From NCBI RefSeq assembly GCF_003367375.1, contig NZ_CP031416.1:275001-312500 (forward strand): a stretch of 37,500 nt of DNA, in the 5' to 3' direction. Both the position numbers and the translations under genes were made by a program. A model generated the notes under the pieces. That model was not told the origin of the DNA, searched no databases, and saw nothing but the letters and a program-made list of their open reading frames with translations. Below, piece after piece: positions 1 through 10,223 of the stretch (positions within the stretch are counted from its first letter, which is position 1; every line of letters starts with the position of its first letter). The DNA is from Gallaecimonas mangrovi (GTDB taxonomy: Bacteria > Pseudomonadota > Gammaproteobacteria > Enterobacterales > Gallaecimonadaceae).

Positions 1-2089
<2,089 letters not shown>

Positions 2090-2203
2090 ACAACACCCAA
2101 AGGGTTTTGGTGGACGCCAAGTAAGGGTGAGACCTCTTAAAAGTGTTACATCAGCTTTAATCCGAATTGATAAGTTGGCTCATTGAGCGGACTTAAATGA
2201 ATT

Positions 2204-2321
2204 CGCCTGGCGGCAATAGCGCTGTGGAACCACCTGACTCCATTCCGAACTCAGAAGTGAAACGCAGTTGCGCCGATGGTAGTGTGGCATTCGCCATGTG
2301 AGAGTAGGTCACTGCCAGGCA
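2204..2321 (+). rRNA. rrf: 5S ribosomal RNA
   Basis: About 118 nt matching the E. coli 5S pattern. The terminal stem is formed by GCCTGGCGG at the 5' end and CTGCCAGGC at the 3' end, with the conserved CCGAACTCAGAAGTGAAACG block in the middle. It lies 114 bp after the 23S rRNA, the normal distal position. Ends are set by comparison and may shift by one or two bases. Confidence 0.97.
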
Positions 2322-2333
2322 CCTAATATGCGT

Positions 2334-2409
2334 GCTGATATAGCTCAGTTGGTAGAGCGCACCCTTGGTAAGGGTGAGGTCGGCAGTTCGAATCTGCCTA
2401 TCAGCACCA
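2334..2409 (+). tRNA. tRNA-Thr(GGT), distal gene of the rrn operon
   Basis: A complete 76-nt cloverleaf with encoded CCA. The acceptor arm is GCTGATA/TATCAGC, the anticodon stem CACCC/GGGTG, the loop TTGGTAA with anticodon GGT, and the T arm GGCAG/CTGCC. It reads ACC and ACU threonine codons. It starts 12 bp after the 5S gene and precedes a terminator, so it is co-transcribed with the rRNA. E. coli rrnD also has a distal tRNA-Thr. The same 76 nt recur exactly at 5575-5650. Confidence 0.98.
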
Positions 2410-2419
2410 CTAAAAAATG

Positions 2420-2450
2420 AAAAGCCCCGGTCAAATGACCGGGGCTTTTT
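2420..2450 (+). terminator. Rho-independent terminator of the rrn operon
   Basis: A perfect hairpin: AAAGCCCCGGTC, loop AAAT, then GACCGGGGCTTT, running into a T tract. It sits 10 bp after tRNA-Thr and 53 bp before murB, closing the rRNA transcript. Confidence 0.93.
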
Positions 2451-2502
2451 CGTTAAGGGCATCTTGTATACACTAGACGCCCCTTAAAAACCGGCTTTAA
2501 GA

Positions 2503-3525
2503 ATGCAGATCCTCACCGATGCGCCACTGATTGCTTTTAATACCTTCGGCCTTCAAGCTAGGGCTGCCAAATTGGTAGTGCTGGAGTCTGTAAACGATCT
2601 GCCCGCCATCCCCGAATTAGTTCGAAACAATCCCGCATTTTTTCCCCTTGGTGGCGGGTCTAATGTTCTTTTTGCCGAAGACTATCAAGGTCTTATTCTA
2701 CAAAATGCCTTGAAAGGAAAAGTGCTTACTGAAACTGAAGATGCCTATCATCTTCGGGTAATGGGTGGCGAAAGCTGGCCACAGTTAGTGGACTGGACCT
2801 TACAAGAAGGGCTTGGTGGCCTTGAAAATCTGGCCCTCATTCCTGGCACCGCTGGTGCAGCCCCTATCCAAAATATTGGTGCTTATGGCCTTGAATTTGC
2901 AGATCGCTGTGAGTACGTCGAATACCTGGATTTAACGACGGGCGATATCCAGCAACTCAATAAAGAGGAATGCCAGTTTGGCTACCGAGACTCGGTGTTT
3001 AAACAGGCGCTGCAAGGCAAGGTATTGATCACCGCTGTTGGCCTTTATTTACCTAAGCCTTGGCAAGCCGTTTTAGCCTATGCGCCATTGTCGCAATTGC
3101 CAGAAAACAACCTCACTCCCCAGACGGTTGCTGATTGTGTTAAATCAGCTAGGCGTAGCAAATTACCTGACCCCAAGCTGCTGGGTAATGCGGGTAGCTT
3201 TTTTAAGAATCCAACATTAAGCCAGGCCGACTTTGCTGAGATCAGTCGCCAGTACAGTAATGTGCCGGGTTACCCTACCACCGAGGGCCAAGTCAAAATT
3301 GCTGCTGCTTGGCTTATTGATCAGGCCGGTTGGAAAGGTAAAAAACTAGGGGCGGCCGGTGTACACCACCAACAAGCCTTGGTGCTGGTTAACCATGGCC
3401 AGGCTAAGGCTGAAGAACTACTAAGTTTGGCCCGGCAGATCCGGGATGATGTGAAGAACAAGTTTGGCGTAACCCTGACGCCGGAAGTGCGTTTGATAGG
3501 TCAAACCGGCGAAATTTCACTTTAA
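2503..3525 (+). CDS. murB: UDP-N-acetylenolpyruvoylglucosamine reductase (MurB)
   Basis: Cytoplasmic flavoenzyme that uses NADPH to reduce UDP-GlcNAc-enolpyruvate to UDP-MurNAc, the second committed step of peptidoglycan precursor synthesis. At 340 aa it matches the E. coli-type (type I) enzyme of about 342 aa. The FAD-binding segment has PLGGGSN at residues 48-54 and IPGTAGAAPIQNIGAYG at 113-129. The YRDS motif is at 161-164, the catalytic serine is Ser232 in GNAGSFFKNP, and the general acid/base glutamate is Glu328 in PEVRLIG. The ATG start has only a weak upstream purine stretch, but homology favours it and nothing better is in frame. It is the first gene after the rrn terminator. I see a TATACACT-like -10 near 2467 but no convincing -35. 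It is followed by birA after 2 bp, so the two are translationally coupled. Confidence 0.97.
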   Translation: MQILTDAPLIAFNTFGLQARAAKLVVLESVNDLPAIPELVRNNPAFFPLGGGSNVLFAEDYQGLILQNALKGKVLTETEDAYHLRVMGGESWPQLVDWTLQEGLGGLENLALIPGTAGAAPIQNIGAYGLEFADRCEYVEYLDLTTGDIQQLNKEECQFGYRDSVFKQALQGKVLITAVGLYLPKPWQAVLAYAPLSQLPENNLTPQTVADCVKSARRSKLPDPKLLGNAGSFFKNPTLSQADFAEISRQYSNVPGYPTTEGQVKIAAAWLIDQAGWKGKKLGAAGVHHQQALVLVNHGQAKAEELLSLARQIRDDVKNKFGVTLTPEVRLIGQTGEISL

Positions 3526-3527
3526 AG

Positions 3528-4511
3528 ATGGCTGTTATGAAACGATTCGATGCTGCCAATCAGCTGCTGTTAGACACGTTAGCTGACGGGCATTTTCATT
3601 CAGGCGAAGAACTTGGCGAGCAGCTTTCGTTGTCTCGTGCTTCAGTGTCAAAACGCATGGCTGAACTGCGCCGCCTGGGTTTGGATATTTTTAGTGTCAA
3701 AGGCCGTGGTTATCGGCTGCCGTATTCTATTTCGCTGTTGAACGAGAAAGGGCTGAAAGCCGGGCTGGGTGAAAAGTTACAGCTGTGGTCCGAGGTTGGT
3801 TCAACCAATGACATTGTTAAAGCCATTCGCGAGCCAGCCAATGGCGAAGTGGTCTTGGCCGAATGCCAAACCGCCGGGCGTGGCCGCCGCGGGCAACTGT
3901 GGGTTTCGCCTTTTGGTGCGCATCTTTATTTCAGTATGTTCTGGCAACTGGATAGCCGTAATGCCGCTTTGCAAGGCTTGAGCTTGGTGACGGGTGTGGC
4001 GGTAGCCAATGCGATTAACGACTTGCTGGGCGACGGCATCAGGCTTAAATGGCCAAATGACCTTTACCACAATGGCCGCAAGCTAGGTGGCATTTTGGTT
4101 GAGATGGTGGGGCAGGCGAATGGGCCGGTCAATATCATTATTGGAGTGGGCCTTAATGTGGCCATGCCGCCTGAGTCGGCCGGCCGGGTGGGGCAGCCTT
4201 GGACCGATATGCAACAGATCTACAATCGCCAGATAGATCGCACTGAGCTGGCAGTTCAGGTAATATCCCGGCTCCGGGAGGCCCTTGGACTTTTCAGCGA
4301 GCAAGGCCTAGCACCCTTTGTCGACGATTGGAATCGTCTTGACTGCTTTTGGGGCCAAGCTGTGGTGCTCAAAAATGAAAAGAGCCAGCAGGTGGGAATA
4401 TGCCGGGGCATCGAGAGTGATGGTGCTTTGCTACTTGAATCTGCAGGTCAAATTAACCGCATTTATGGCGGCGAACTATCGATGAGAAGCCATGACAACG
4501 CTTTTGGTTGA
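3528..4511 (+). CDS. birA: Bifunctional biotin-[acetyl-CoA carboxylase] ligase and biotin operon repressor (BirA)
   Basis: Makes biotinyl-5'-AMP and transfers biotin to the lysine of the AccB carrier protein; family members with an N-terminal DNA-binding domain also repress biotin synthesis genes when loaded with biotinyl-AMP. At 327 aa it carries both parts. A winged helix-turn-helix spans about residues 15-62 (recognition region SLSRASVSKRMAELRR). The ligase core has the adenylate loop GRGRRG at 117-122, KWPNDL at 174-179 and KLGGILVE at 185-192. A small C-terminal SH3-like domain follows about residue 273. Two in-frame ATGs exist (3528 and 3537); the first is used here, 2 bp after murB. 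The 3' end overlaps coaX by 20 bp. A repressor role is inferred from the HTH; no bio operator is in this window. Confidence 0.96.
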   Translation: MAVMKRFDAANQLLLDTLADGHFHSGEELGEQLSLSRASVSKRMAELRRLGLDIFSVKGRGYRLPYSISLLNEKGLKAGLGEKLQLWSEVGSTNDIVKAIREPANGEVVLAECQTAGRGRRGQLWVSPFGAHLYFSMFWQLDSRNAALQGLSLVTGVAVANAINDLLGDGIRLKWPNDLYHNGRKLGGILVEMVGQANGPVNIIIGVGLNVAMPPESAGRVGQPWTDMQQIYNRQIDRTELAVQVISRLREALGLFSEQGLAPFVDDWNRLDCFWGQAVVLKNEKSQQVGICRGIESDGALLLESAGQINRIYGGELSMRSHDNAFG

Positions 4512-5205
4512 GGTCGGCAATACCTATCTCAAATCTGCTTTATTGGAAAACGGCAAGCTGACTGCGCTGGGCCGTTTCTCCCACTATGAACTGATGAAAA
4601 TGCCCGTGCCAGCGGGCTGCAGTGGTTTGTTGTTCGCCTCTGTTGGCCATGATCCTTTGGCGGGGCAGTTATTGCGGTTTGCGGAAGAACACAGTTTGTG
4701 GTGCCGGCAGATCAAAAGTGAAACGCAGGCGTTTGGTGTAACCAATAGCTACAGTGACCCCTTAAAGCTGGGTGTTGATCGCTGGTTAGCGATGCTCGCT
4801 GCCTACCAACATCTGCATCGTTCCTGCCTTATTCTCGACATCGGTACTGCTGCCACGGCTGACCTTATCGATGATAAGGGCCGCCACCTCGGCGGTTGGA
4901 TAGCGCCAGGCTTTAAAATGATGACCGATGCTGTACTGAGCCACACTGCCAAAGTGATAGGCCTTGAGGCTACTGAAGGGGAACTGACTTTTGCCCCAGA
5001 CACCGGTGCCGGTCTCTATAGCGGTTGCCGGGCCATGGTCAGCGGCTTTGTCAACGAGGCCGTTGCGCGTGTTAAAGCCGTTGCGGGGAGTGACACTCCG
5101 GTGCTGATGACCGGTGGCGGTTTGCGTTATTTACCCGAGTCGCAGCTGACGTTAGGCGAAGTGCGCCCGGAGCTGGTTTTAGAAGGTTTGGCACTATACG
5201 TGTAA
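4492..5205 (+). CDS. coaX: Type III pantothenate kinase (CoaX)
   Basis: Phosphorylates pantothenate, the first step of coenzyme A synthesis. It belongs to the ASKHA (acetate/sugar kinase, Hsp70, actin) fold and is unrelated in sequence to the P-loop CoaA of enteric bacteria. At 237 aa it is near the family's 240-260 aa. Visible motifs: a first phosphate motif EVGNTYLK at residues 7-14, LGVDRW at 93-98 with the catalytic Asp96, a second phosphate motif DIGTAATAD at 116-124, GGWIAPG at 134-140, and TGGG at 207-210 in the adenine pocket. Residue 7 is Glu, where characterised members have Asp. The start lies 20 bp inside the end of birA. Enteric bacteria keep coaA at this locus while Pseudomonas keeps coaX. 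Confidence 0.94.
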   Translation: MTTLLVEVGNTYLKSALLENGKLTALGRFSHYELMKMPVPAGCSGLLFASVGHDPLAGQLLRFAEEHSLWCRQIKSETQAFGVTNSYSDPLKLGVDRWLAMLAAYQHLHRSCLILDIGTAATADLIDDKGRHLGGWIAPGFKMMTDAVLSHTAKVIGLEATEGELTFAPDTGAGLYSGCRAMVSGFVNEAVARVKAVAGSDTPVLMTGGGLRYLPESQLTLGEVRPELVLEGLALYV

Positions 5206-5265
5206 CCCATTGGCCAAAGTTTGCGCAGATGACAGCAAATTCAGGCAAATAGCCATCAGAAACTA

Positions 5266-5294
5266 TTGCCCTGGCTGGTTCCTTTTCATAGAAT
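5266..5294 (+). promoter_or_regulatory. Promoter of the tRNA-Tyr/Gly/Thr-tufB operon
   Basis: TTGCCC (5266-5271), 17-bp spacer, TAGAAT (5289-5294), then a GC-rich discriminator (GCGCACC). Transcription would begin near 5301, about 60 nt before tRNA-Tyr. The discriminator is typical of stringently controlled tRNA and ribosomal promoters. The 160-bp gap after coaX holds no other feature I can support. Confidence 0.8.
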
Positions 5295-5362
5295 GCGCAC
5301 CACTTAATGGGCTTCTGACCGGCCCGAAGCGTGCGAACGCTCAAATCAGGACAGAATAATTC

Positions 5363-5447
5363 GGTGGGGTTCCCGAGTGGCCAAAGGGATCAGACTGTAA
5401 ATCTGACGGCTCAGCCTTCGAAGGTTCGAATCCTTCCCCCACCACCA
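5363..5447 (+). tRNA. tRNA-Tyr(GTA)
   Basis: An 85-nt class II tRNA with a long variable arm and encoded CCA. Acceptor arm GGTGGGG/CCCCACC, anticodon GTA in the loop of GACTGTAAATC, and T arm GAAGG-TTCGAAT-CCTTC. First of a three-tRNA cluster ahead of tufB, equivalent to E. coli tyrU. Confidence 0.98.
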
Positions 5448-5489
5448 TATTCATGGTTTGAGGTAGCCTCTCAAATAAAGGGACAGTAA

Positions 5490-5564
<75 letters not shown>

Positions 5565-5574
5565 ATTATAGTGC

Positions 5575-5650
5575 GCTGATATAGCTCAGTTGGTAGAGCG
5601 CACCCTTGGTAAGGGTGAGGTCGGCAGTTCGAATCTGCCTATCAGCACCA
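5575..5650 (+). tRNA. tRNA-Thr(GGT), second copy, upstream of tufB
   Basis: The same 76-nt sequence as the rrn-distal tRNA-Thr at 2334-2409, with anticodon GGT and encoded CCA. It lies 10 bp after tRNA-Gly and 98 bp before tufB with no terminator between, so it is processed from the tRNA-tufB transcript as in E. coli (thrT-tufB). Confidence 0.98.
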
Positions 5651-5706
5651 CTTTTCCCTCCCTGCCTTTCAAGCCATAATATCTTTCTTGTATATGCAAT
5701 TTCTAA

Positions 5707-6933
<1,227 letters not shown>

Positions 6934-6950
6934 GTGCAGTGATTGCTAGA

Positions 6951-6979
6951 AAACAGGGCGCCTCGGCGCCCTGTTTTTC
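6951..6979 (+). terminator. Rho-independent terminator after tufB
   Basis: Perfect 11-bp stem AAACAGGGCGC / GCGCCCTGTTT with loop CTCG, followed by Ts. It begins 17 bp after the tufB stop codon and separates the tRNA-tufB unit from secE-nusG. Confidence 0.92.
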
Positions 6980-7040
6980 TGAGTACGCAAAAAATATCCT
7001 CCACTGCCTAAAGATCCCACAAGAAATGTTGCAGACATTC

Positions 7041-7049
7041 TGGTAGTAT
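7041..7049 (+). promoter_or_regulatory. Candidate extended -10 promoter for secE-nusG
   Basis: TGG followed by TAGTAT fits an extended -10 element (TGnTANNNT). No good -35 lies 16-18 bp upstream. It is the best candidate in the 245 bp between the tufB terminator and secE. A second TAGTAT occurs at 7115-7120, also without a -35. This gap holds no tRNA-Trp, unlike the equivalent interval in Pseudomonas, and no ORF I can support. Confidence 0.4.
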
Positions 7050-7224
7050 CGGCAGCTCGCTTCCGTAAGGTCGCAATCTAACAGGAACGGCAGGGGACAT
7101 AAGCAGTAAGGCGTTAGTATCAGACGCCCGAAGAGTTCCAATATCATTCTTCGTTGTCACCTGCTGCCGGGTGATCCACCAAAGAGTGGAATCGAATCGA
7201 CGAACATTGACTAGGTTGGTCATG

Positions 7225-7614
7225 ATGAGTGTGAATACTGAACATCAACAGCAGCCCAAAAGCGCCCTCGACGTGGTTTTGTGGCTCTTGGTAATTGTCT
7301 TGTTGGCGGGCCTGGTAGCCGCGAACGTAGTTTATGGCCAAGGCATCTCTACTTTGGTCCGTGCCATCGTTGGTGTTGCTGTTTTTGCCGTTGCCATTGG
7401 TCTGGTTTCTATGACCAATAAAGGTAAACAGGCGCTGGCCTTTGCCAAAGAATCTCGTACCGAAGTACGTAAAGTGGTTTGGCCGACTCGCCAAGAGACG
7501 GTTCATACGACTTTGATCATCATGGCAGCCGTTGCCATTATGGGTCTGCTGCTTTGGGCTATGGACGGTATTTTGGTCCGTGTGATTGGTTGGTTTACAG
7601 GTTTGAGGGTCTGA
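7225..7614 (+). CDS. secE: Preprotein translocase subunit SecE
   Basis: Small inner-membrane subunit that clamps SecY in the protein-conducting channel. From ATG 7225 it is 129 aa, close to E. coli's 127, beginning [10 protein letters not shown] much like the E. coli protein. Three hydrophobic segments are visible at about residues 17-38, 45-65 and 99-125. Before the third lies the conserved amphipathic cytoplasmic stretch with [12 protein letters not shown], the SecE hallmark. An ATG immediately before (7222) adds one Met and lies at a better distance from AGG at 7212-7214, so either start is possible; longer upstream starts are not supported by homology. It lies 4 bp before nusG, a near-universal pairing; its partner secY is at 33115. 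Confidence 0.95.
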   Translation: MSVNTEHQQQPKSALDVVLWLLVIVLLAGLVAANVVYGQGISTLVRAIVGVAVFAVAIGLVSMTNKGKQALAFAKESRTEVRKVVWPTRQETVHTTLIIMAAVAIMGLLLWAMDGILVRVIGWFTGLRV

Positions 7615-7618
7615 CTTC

Positions 7619-8161
7619 ATGTCTGAACAGAAAAAACGTTGGTATGTCGTTCAGGCCTTTTCAGGCTTTGAATCACGCGTAGCCCAGTCGCTGCGCGAAC
7701 ATATTAAAATGCATGGCATGGAAGAGCACTTCGGTGAGGTATTAGTCCCTACTGAAGAAGTGGTAGAAATGCGCGCTGGGCAAAAGCGTAAGTCCGAGCG
7801 TAAATTCTTCCCTGGTTATGTGTTAGTCAACATGGCTATGAACGATGAGTCTTGGCACTTGGTTCGTTCCATTCCTCGCGTTATGGGCTTTATCGGTGGA
7901 ACCTCCGATCGTCCAGCGCCAATTTCAGACAAAGAAGCCGACGCTATTCTCAATCGTCTGCAGGAAGCTGTCGACAAGCCACGCCACAAAACCTTGTTCG
8001 AGCCTGGTGAAGTGGTGCGGGTTACTGACGGCCCATTTGCCGACTTCAACGGTACCGTTGAAGAGGTCGATTACGAGAAGAACCGCCTGAAAGTATCCGT
8101 CATGATCTTTGGTCGTTCTACGCCGGTTGAGCTGGATTTCGGCCAAGTCGAAAAAGGCTAA
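7619..8161 (+). CDS. nusG: Transcription termination/antitermination factor NusG
   Basis: Binds RNA polymerase at the clamp, suppresses pausing, and links polymerase to Rho or to ribosomal protein S10. At 180 aa it matches E. coli (181). The N-terminal NGN domain occupies about residues 1-115 ([12 protein letters not shown] near the start, FFPGYVLV in the middle). A linker leads to a C-terminal KOW domain, about residues 124-180, with [18 protein letters not shown] and the terminal [10 protein letters not shown]. It is the second gene of the secE-nusG unit. Its partners RpoB, RpoC and S10 are encoded downstream in this window. A terminator-like hairpin follows 30 bp after the stop codon. Confidence 0.97.
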   Translation: MSEQKKRWYVVQAFSGFESRVAQSLREHIKMHGMEEHFGEVLVPTEEVVEMRAGQKRKSERKFFPGYVLVNMAMNDESWHLVRSIPRVMGFIGGTSDRPAPISDKEADAILNRLQEAVDKPRHKTLFEPGEVVRVTDGPFADFNGTVEEVDYEKNRLKVSVMIFGRSTPVELDFGQVEKG

Positions 8162-8184
8162 CGCACGAAAATTCGCCAACAAGC

Positions 8185-8213
8185 TTGGCAGGGGCAGCGA
8201 GATTCAGTAGAAT
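8185..8213 (+). promoter_or_regulatory. Promoter of rplK-rplA
   Basis: TTGGCA (8185-8190), 17-bp spacer, TAGAAT (8208-8213), GC-rich discriminator TCGCTGCCC. The start site would be near 8220, giving a leader of about 70 nt. It corresponds to the promoter known upstream of rplK in E. coli. Its -10 box lies within the terminator hairpin described separately. Confidence 0.8.
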
Positions 8214-8231
8214 TCGCTGCCCTAATTTTTT
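8192..8231 (+). terminator. Rho-independent terminator of secE-nusG, overlapping the rplK promoter
   Basis: Stem GGGCAGCGA-G-ATTC / GAATTCGCTGCCC (13 bp with one bulged G, loop AGTA) followed by TAATTTTTTA. Only transcripts arriving from nusG contain the whole hairpin; those initiated at the rplK promoter start within or after its 3' arm. Confidence 0.8.
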
Positions 8232-8243
8232 AGGGATCCTAAC

Positions 8244-8272
8244 GGGGAGCCTTTTTAAAGGCGCTTGAACCC
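8244..8272 (+). promoter_or_regulatory. Candidate L1-binding site in the rplK leader
   Basis: Two stacked helices separated by an asymmetric loop: outer GGG (8244-8246) with CCC (8270-8272), inner GCCTTT (8249-8254) with AAAGGC (8257-8262), and a seven-base 3' side loop. L1 is known to repress rplK-rplA by binding a helix-loop-helix like this just before rplK. Assignment is by position and shape, not alignment. The rplK ribosome binding site (GAGG, 8280-8283) lies just after it. Confidence 0.5.
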
Positions 8273-8289
8273 ACTTAACGAGGTATATC

Positions 8290-8718
8290 ATGGCTAAGAA
8301 AGTACAAGCCTATATCAAGCTGCAAGTATCAGCTGGTATGGCTAACCCGAGCCCGCCGATTGGTCCTGCTCTGGGTCAGCATGGCGTGAACATCATGGAA
8401 TTCTGTAAAGGTTTTAACGCCCGTACCGAATCTATGGAAAAAGGCATGCCGCTGCCTGTGGTCATCACTGTATACAATGACCGCTCCTTCACTTTCATCA
8501 CCAAAACCCCGCCTGCTAGCTTCTTGCTGAAGAAAGCTGCTGGTATCAAAAGTGGCTCTAAAAAGCCGCACGTTGATAAAGTGGGCAAGGTTACCCGCAC
8601 TCAGCTGGAAGATATTGCCAAGCTGAAAGAGCCGGATCTGACCGCTGCTGATTTGGACGCCGCTGTGCGTACCATCGCCGGTTCTGCCCGTTCCATGGGC
8701 CTGGTTGTGGAGGATTAA
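8290..8718 (+). CDS. rplK: 50S ribosomal protein L11
   Basis: Binds the GTPase-associated region of 23S rRNA, contacts elongation factors, and is needed for RelA activation by uncharged tRNA. At 142 aa it equals E. coli. The N-terminal domain contains the proline-rich segment [11 protein letters not shown] at residues 22-32 (thiostrepton-binding surface), followed by the rRNA-binding C-terminal domain with [14 protein letters not shown] lies 6 bp before the ATG. It is the first gene of the rplKA unit and is followed by rplA after 3 bp. Confidence 0.98.
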   Translation: MAKKVQAYIKLQVSAGMANPSPPIGPALGQHGVNIMEFCKGFNARTESMEKGMPLPVVITVYNDRSFTFITKTPPASFLLKKAAGIKSGSKKPHVDKVGKVTRTQLEDIAKLKEPDLTAADLDAAVRTIAGSARSMGLVVED

Positions 8719-8721
8719 TAG

Positions 8722-9420
8722 ATGGCTAAGCTGACCAAGCGTATGCGTCTCATCCGTGAGAAAGTTAACGCCACCCAAGACTACGCAATCAATGAAGCTG
8801 TTGCCCTGCTCAAAGAGCTGGCTAACGCCAAATTCGTTGAAAGCATCGACGTTGCCGTGAACCTGGGCATCGACGCACGTAAATCCGACCAGAACGTACG
8901 TGGCGCCACTGTGCTGCCCCACGGTACTGGCCGTAGCGTTCGCGTTGCTGTGTTCACTCAAGGTGCCAACGCTGAAGCTGCTAAAGAAGCAGGCGCTGAC
9001 ATCGTAGGTATGGAAGACCTGGCCGAGCAAGTTAAAGCTGGCCAAATGGACTTTGATGTGGTTATCGCTTCCCCTGACGCCATGCGCGTTGTGGGTATGC
9101 TGGGCCAGATCCTGGGTCCCCGTGGTCTGATGCCTAACCCGAAAGTTGGTACTGTAACGCCTAACGTTGCTGAAGCGGTTAAAAACGCCAAAGCTGGTCA
9201 GGTTCGTTACCGTAACGACAAAAACGGCATCGTGCATACCACCATTGGTAAGGCCGATTTCGAAGATGGCAAGCTGAAAGAAAACCTTGAAGCATTGCTG
9301 GCTGCTCTGAAGAAAGCAAAACCTGCTACTTCTAAAGGTCAGTTCATTAAGAAAATCAGCCTGTCCACCACCATGGGCGCTGGTGTTTCTATCGATCAAA
9401 GCACTCTGGAAGTTCAATAA
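8722..9420 (+). CDS. rplA: 50S ribosomal protein L1
   Basis: Forms the mobile L1 stalk at the ribosomal E site and feeds back on its own mRNA as translational repressor. At 232 aa it is close to E. coli (234). The start MAKLTKRMR and the central [16 protein letters not shown] typical of L1 are visible. It starts 3 bp after rplK, consistent with coupled translation, so a single L1 site before rplK can control both. No T-rich terminator follows; the next promoter lies 22 bp downstream. Confidence 0.98.
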   Translation: MAKLTKRMRLIREKVNATQDYAINEAVALLKELANAKFVESIDVAVNLGIDARKSDQNVRGATVLPHGTGRSVRVAVFTQGANAEAAKEAGADIVGMEDLAEQVKAGQMDFDVVIASPDAMRVVGMLGQILGPRGLMPNPKVGTVTPNVAEAVKNAKAGQVRYRNDKNGIVHTTIGKADFEDGKLKENLEALLAALKKAKPATSKGQFIKKISLSTTMGAGVSIDQSTLEVQ

Positions 9421-9442
9421 TCCAGAACCGCTTTGAGAGAGA

Positions 9443-9471
9443 TTGGCGAAAGCGTCAGCAGGTGTTATACT
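9443..9471 (+). promoter_or_regulatory. Promoter of rplJ-rplL-rpoB-rpoC
   Basis: TTGGCG (9443-9448), 17-bp spacer, TATACT (9466-9471), discriminator CTGGCGC. The start site near 9478 gives a leader of about 195 nt. It matches the position of the major rplJ promoter known in E. coli. Confidence 0.85.
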
Positions 9472-9484
9472 CTGGCGCTTTCGC
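9446..9484 (+). repeat. Inverted repeat enclosing the -10 region of the rplJ promoter
   Basis: GCGAAAGCG (9446-9454) is exactly complementary to CGCTTTCGC (9476-9484). The stem continues inward through a T-G wobble and three more pairs (CAG/CTG), leaving TATACT in the loop. No T tract follows, so it is not a classical terminator. Confidence 0.75.
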
Positions 9485-9672
9485 ATGGGTCGACGCTCAA
9501 TTATTGGGCGTTCGTCCAAGACCGTAGGAGCCCTCGGGCTTAAAAATATCCTACGCAGACGGTGTAGGCCCTAAGAGATTTTTCTCTCTTGGATGCTGTC
9601 ACCGTAAGGTTGTCCGACGTTGTCGGGCATGTATTACTACCGGTTTGACCGGTTAAATCCAGGAGTAAGCCA
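9480..9672 (+). promoter_or_regulatory. rplJ mRNA leader with L10(L12)4 autoregulatory site
   Basis: The core at 9521-9563 strongly resembles the L10 leader of enteric bacteria: ACCGTAGGAG, a small GCCC-TC-GGGC hairpin, an A-rich bulge, then CCTACGCAGACGGT closing the outer stem. Bound L10-L12 complex represses rplJ-rplL translation in E. coli. Downstream are three further hairpins (AAGAGA/TCTCTT near 9573-9590, CCGAC/GTCGG near 9614-9625, ACCGGT/ACCGGT at 9639-9653), then the ribosome binding site AGGAG before the rplJ ATG. Confidence 0.8.
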
Positions 9673-10176
9673 ATGGCATTAAGACTCGACGACAAAAAAG
9701 CAATTGTTGCTGAAGTCAACGAAGCTGCCAAAGGCGCGCTTTCTGCAGTTGTAGCCGATTCACGCGGCGTAACTGTAGCGGCAATGACTCAGCTGCGTGC
9801 GACTGCCCGTTCTCAGGGTATTTTCGTGAAGGTTGTTCGTAACACCCTCGCGCGTCGTGCAGTAGAAGGTACTGATTACTCAGTACTGTCTGACGTTTTT
9901 GTTGGCCCAACTTTGATCGCTTTCTCTAACGAGCACCCCGGTGCCGCGGCACGTCTTTTCAAAGACTTCGCCAAAGAGAACGACAAGTTTGAGGTAAAAG
10001 GTGCTGCCTTCAACGGGGAATTTATCCCTGCAGCAGACATTGACCGTCTCGCAAAACTGCCGACCTACGAAGAAGCTCTGGCCAAGCTGATGGCGACTAT
10101 GAAAGAAGCCGCCGCTGGTAAGCTGGTTCGTACCCTGGCCGCACTGCGCGATCAAAAAGAAGCCGAAGCTGCCTAA
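9673..10176 (+). CDS. rplJ: 50S ribosomal protein L10
   Basis: Base of the ribosomal stalk; its N-terminal domain binds 23S rRNA with L11 and its C-terminal helix holds L7/L12 dimers. At 167 aa it is close to E. coli (165). It starts [12 protein letters not shown], has the conserved [10 protein letters not shown] segment, and ends in the L12-binding helix ([18 protein letters not shown]). The ATG is supported by AGGAG at 9662-9666. It is regulated through the leader just upstream and followed by rplL after 47 bp. Confidence 0.98.
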   Translation: MALRLDDKKAIVAEVNEAAKGALSAVVADSRGVTVAAMTQLRATARSQGIFVKVVRNTLARRAVEGTDYSVLSDVFVGPTLIAFSNEHPGAAARLFKDFAKENDKFEVKGAAFNGEFIPAADIDRLAKLPTYEEALAKLMATMKEAAAGKLVRTLAALRDQKEAEAA

Positions 10177-10223
10177 GGGCAATTTGGCTGTAACGAATAC
10201 TTCAGTAATTAGGAACTTGAGTC

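Noticed and set aside
7029..7049. TTGCAG paired with TAGTAT as a secE promoter
   Set aside because: The spacer is only 9 bp, too short for a sigma-70 promoter; only the extended -10 is retained as a weak candidate.
7171..7224. N-terminal extension of secE upstream of ATG 7222/7225
   Set aside because: The added residues are not SecE-like, whereas [10 protein letters not shown] matches the family start and length.
8329..9519. 396-codon open frame on the minus strand over rplK-rplA
   Set aside because: It is the complement of two highly biased ribosomal genes. Their codon choice avoids the codons that read as stops on the other strand. The product has no recognisable family and no ribosome binding site stands out.
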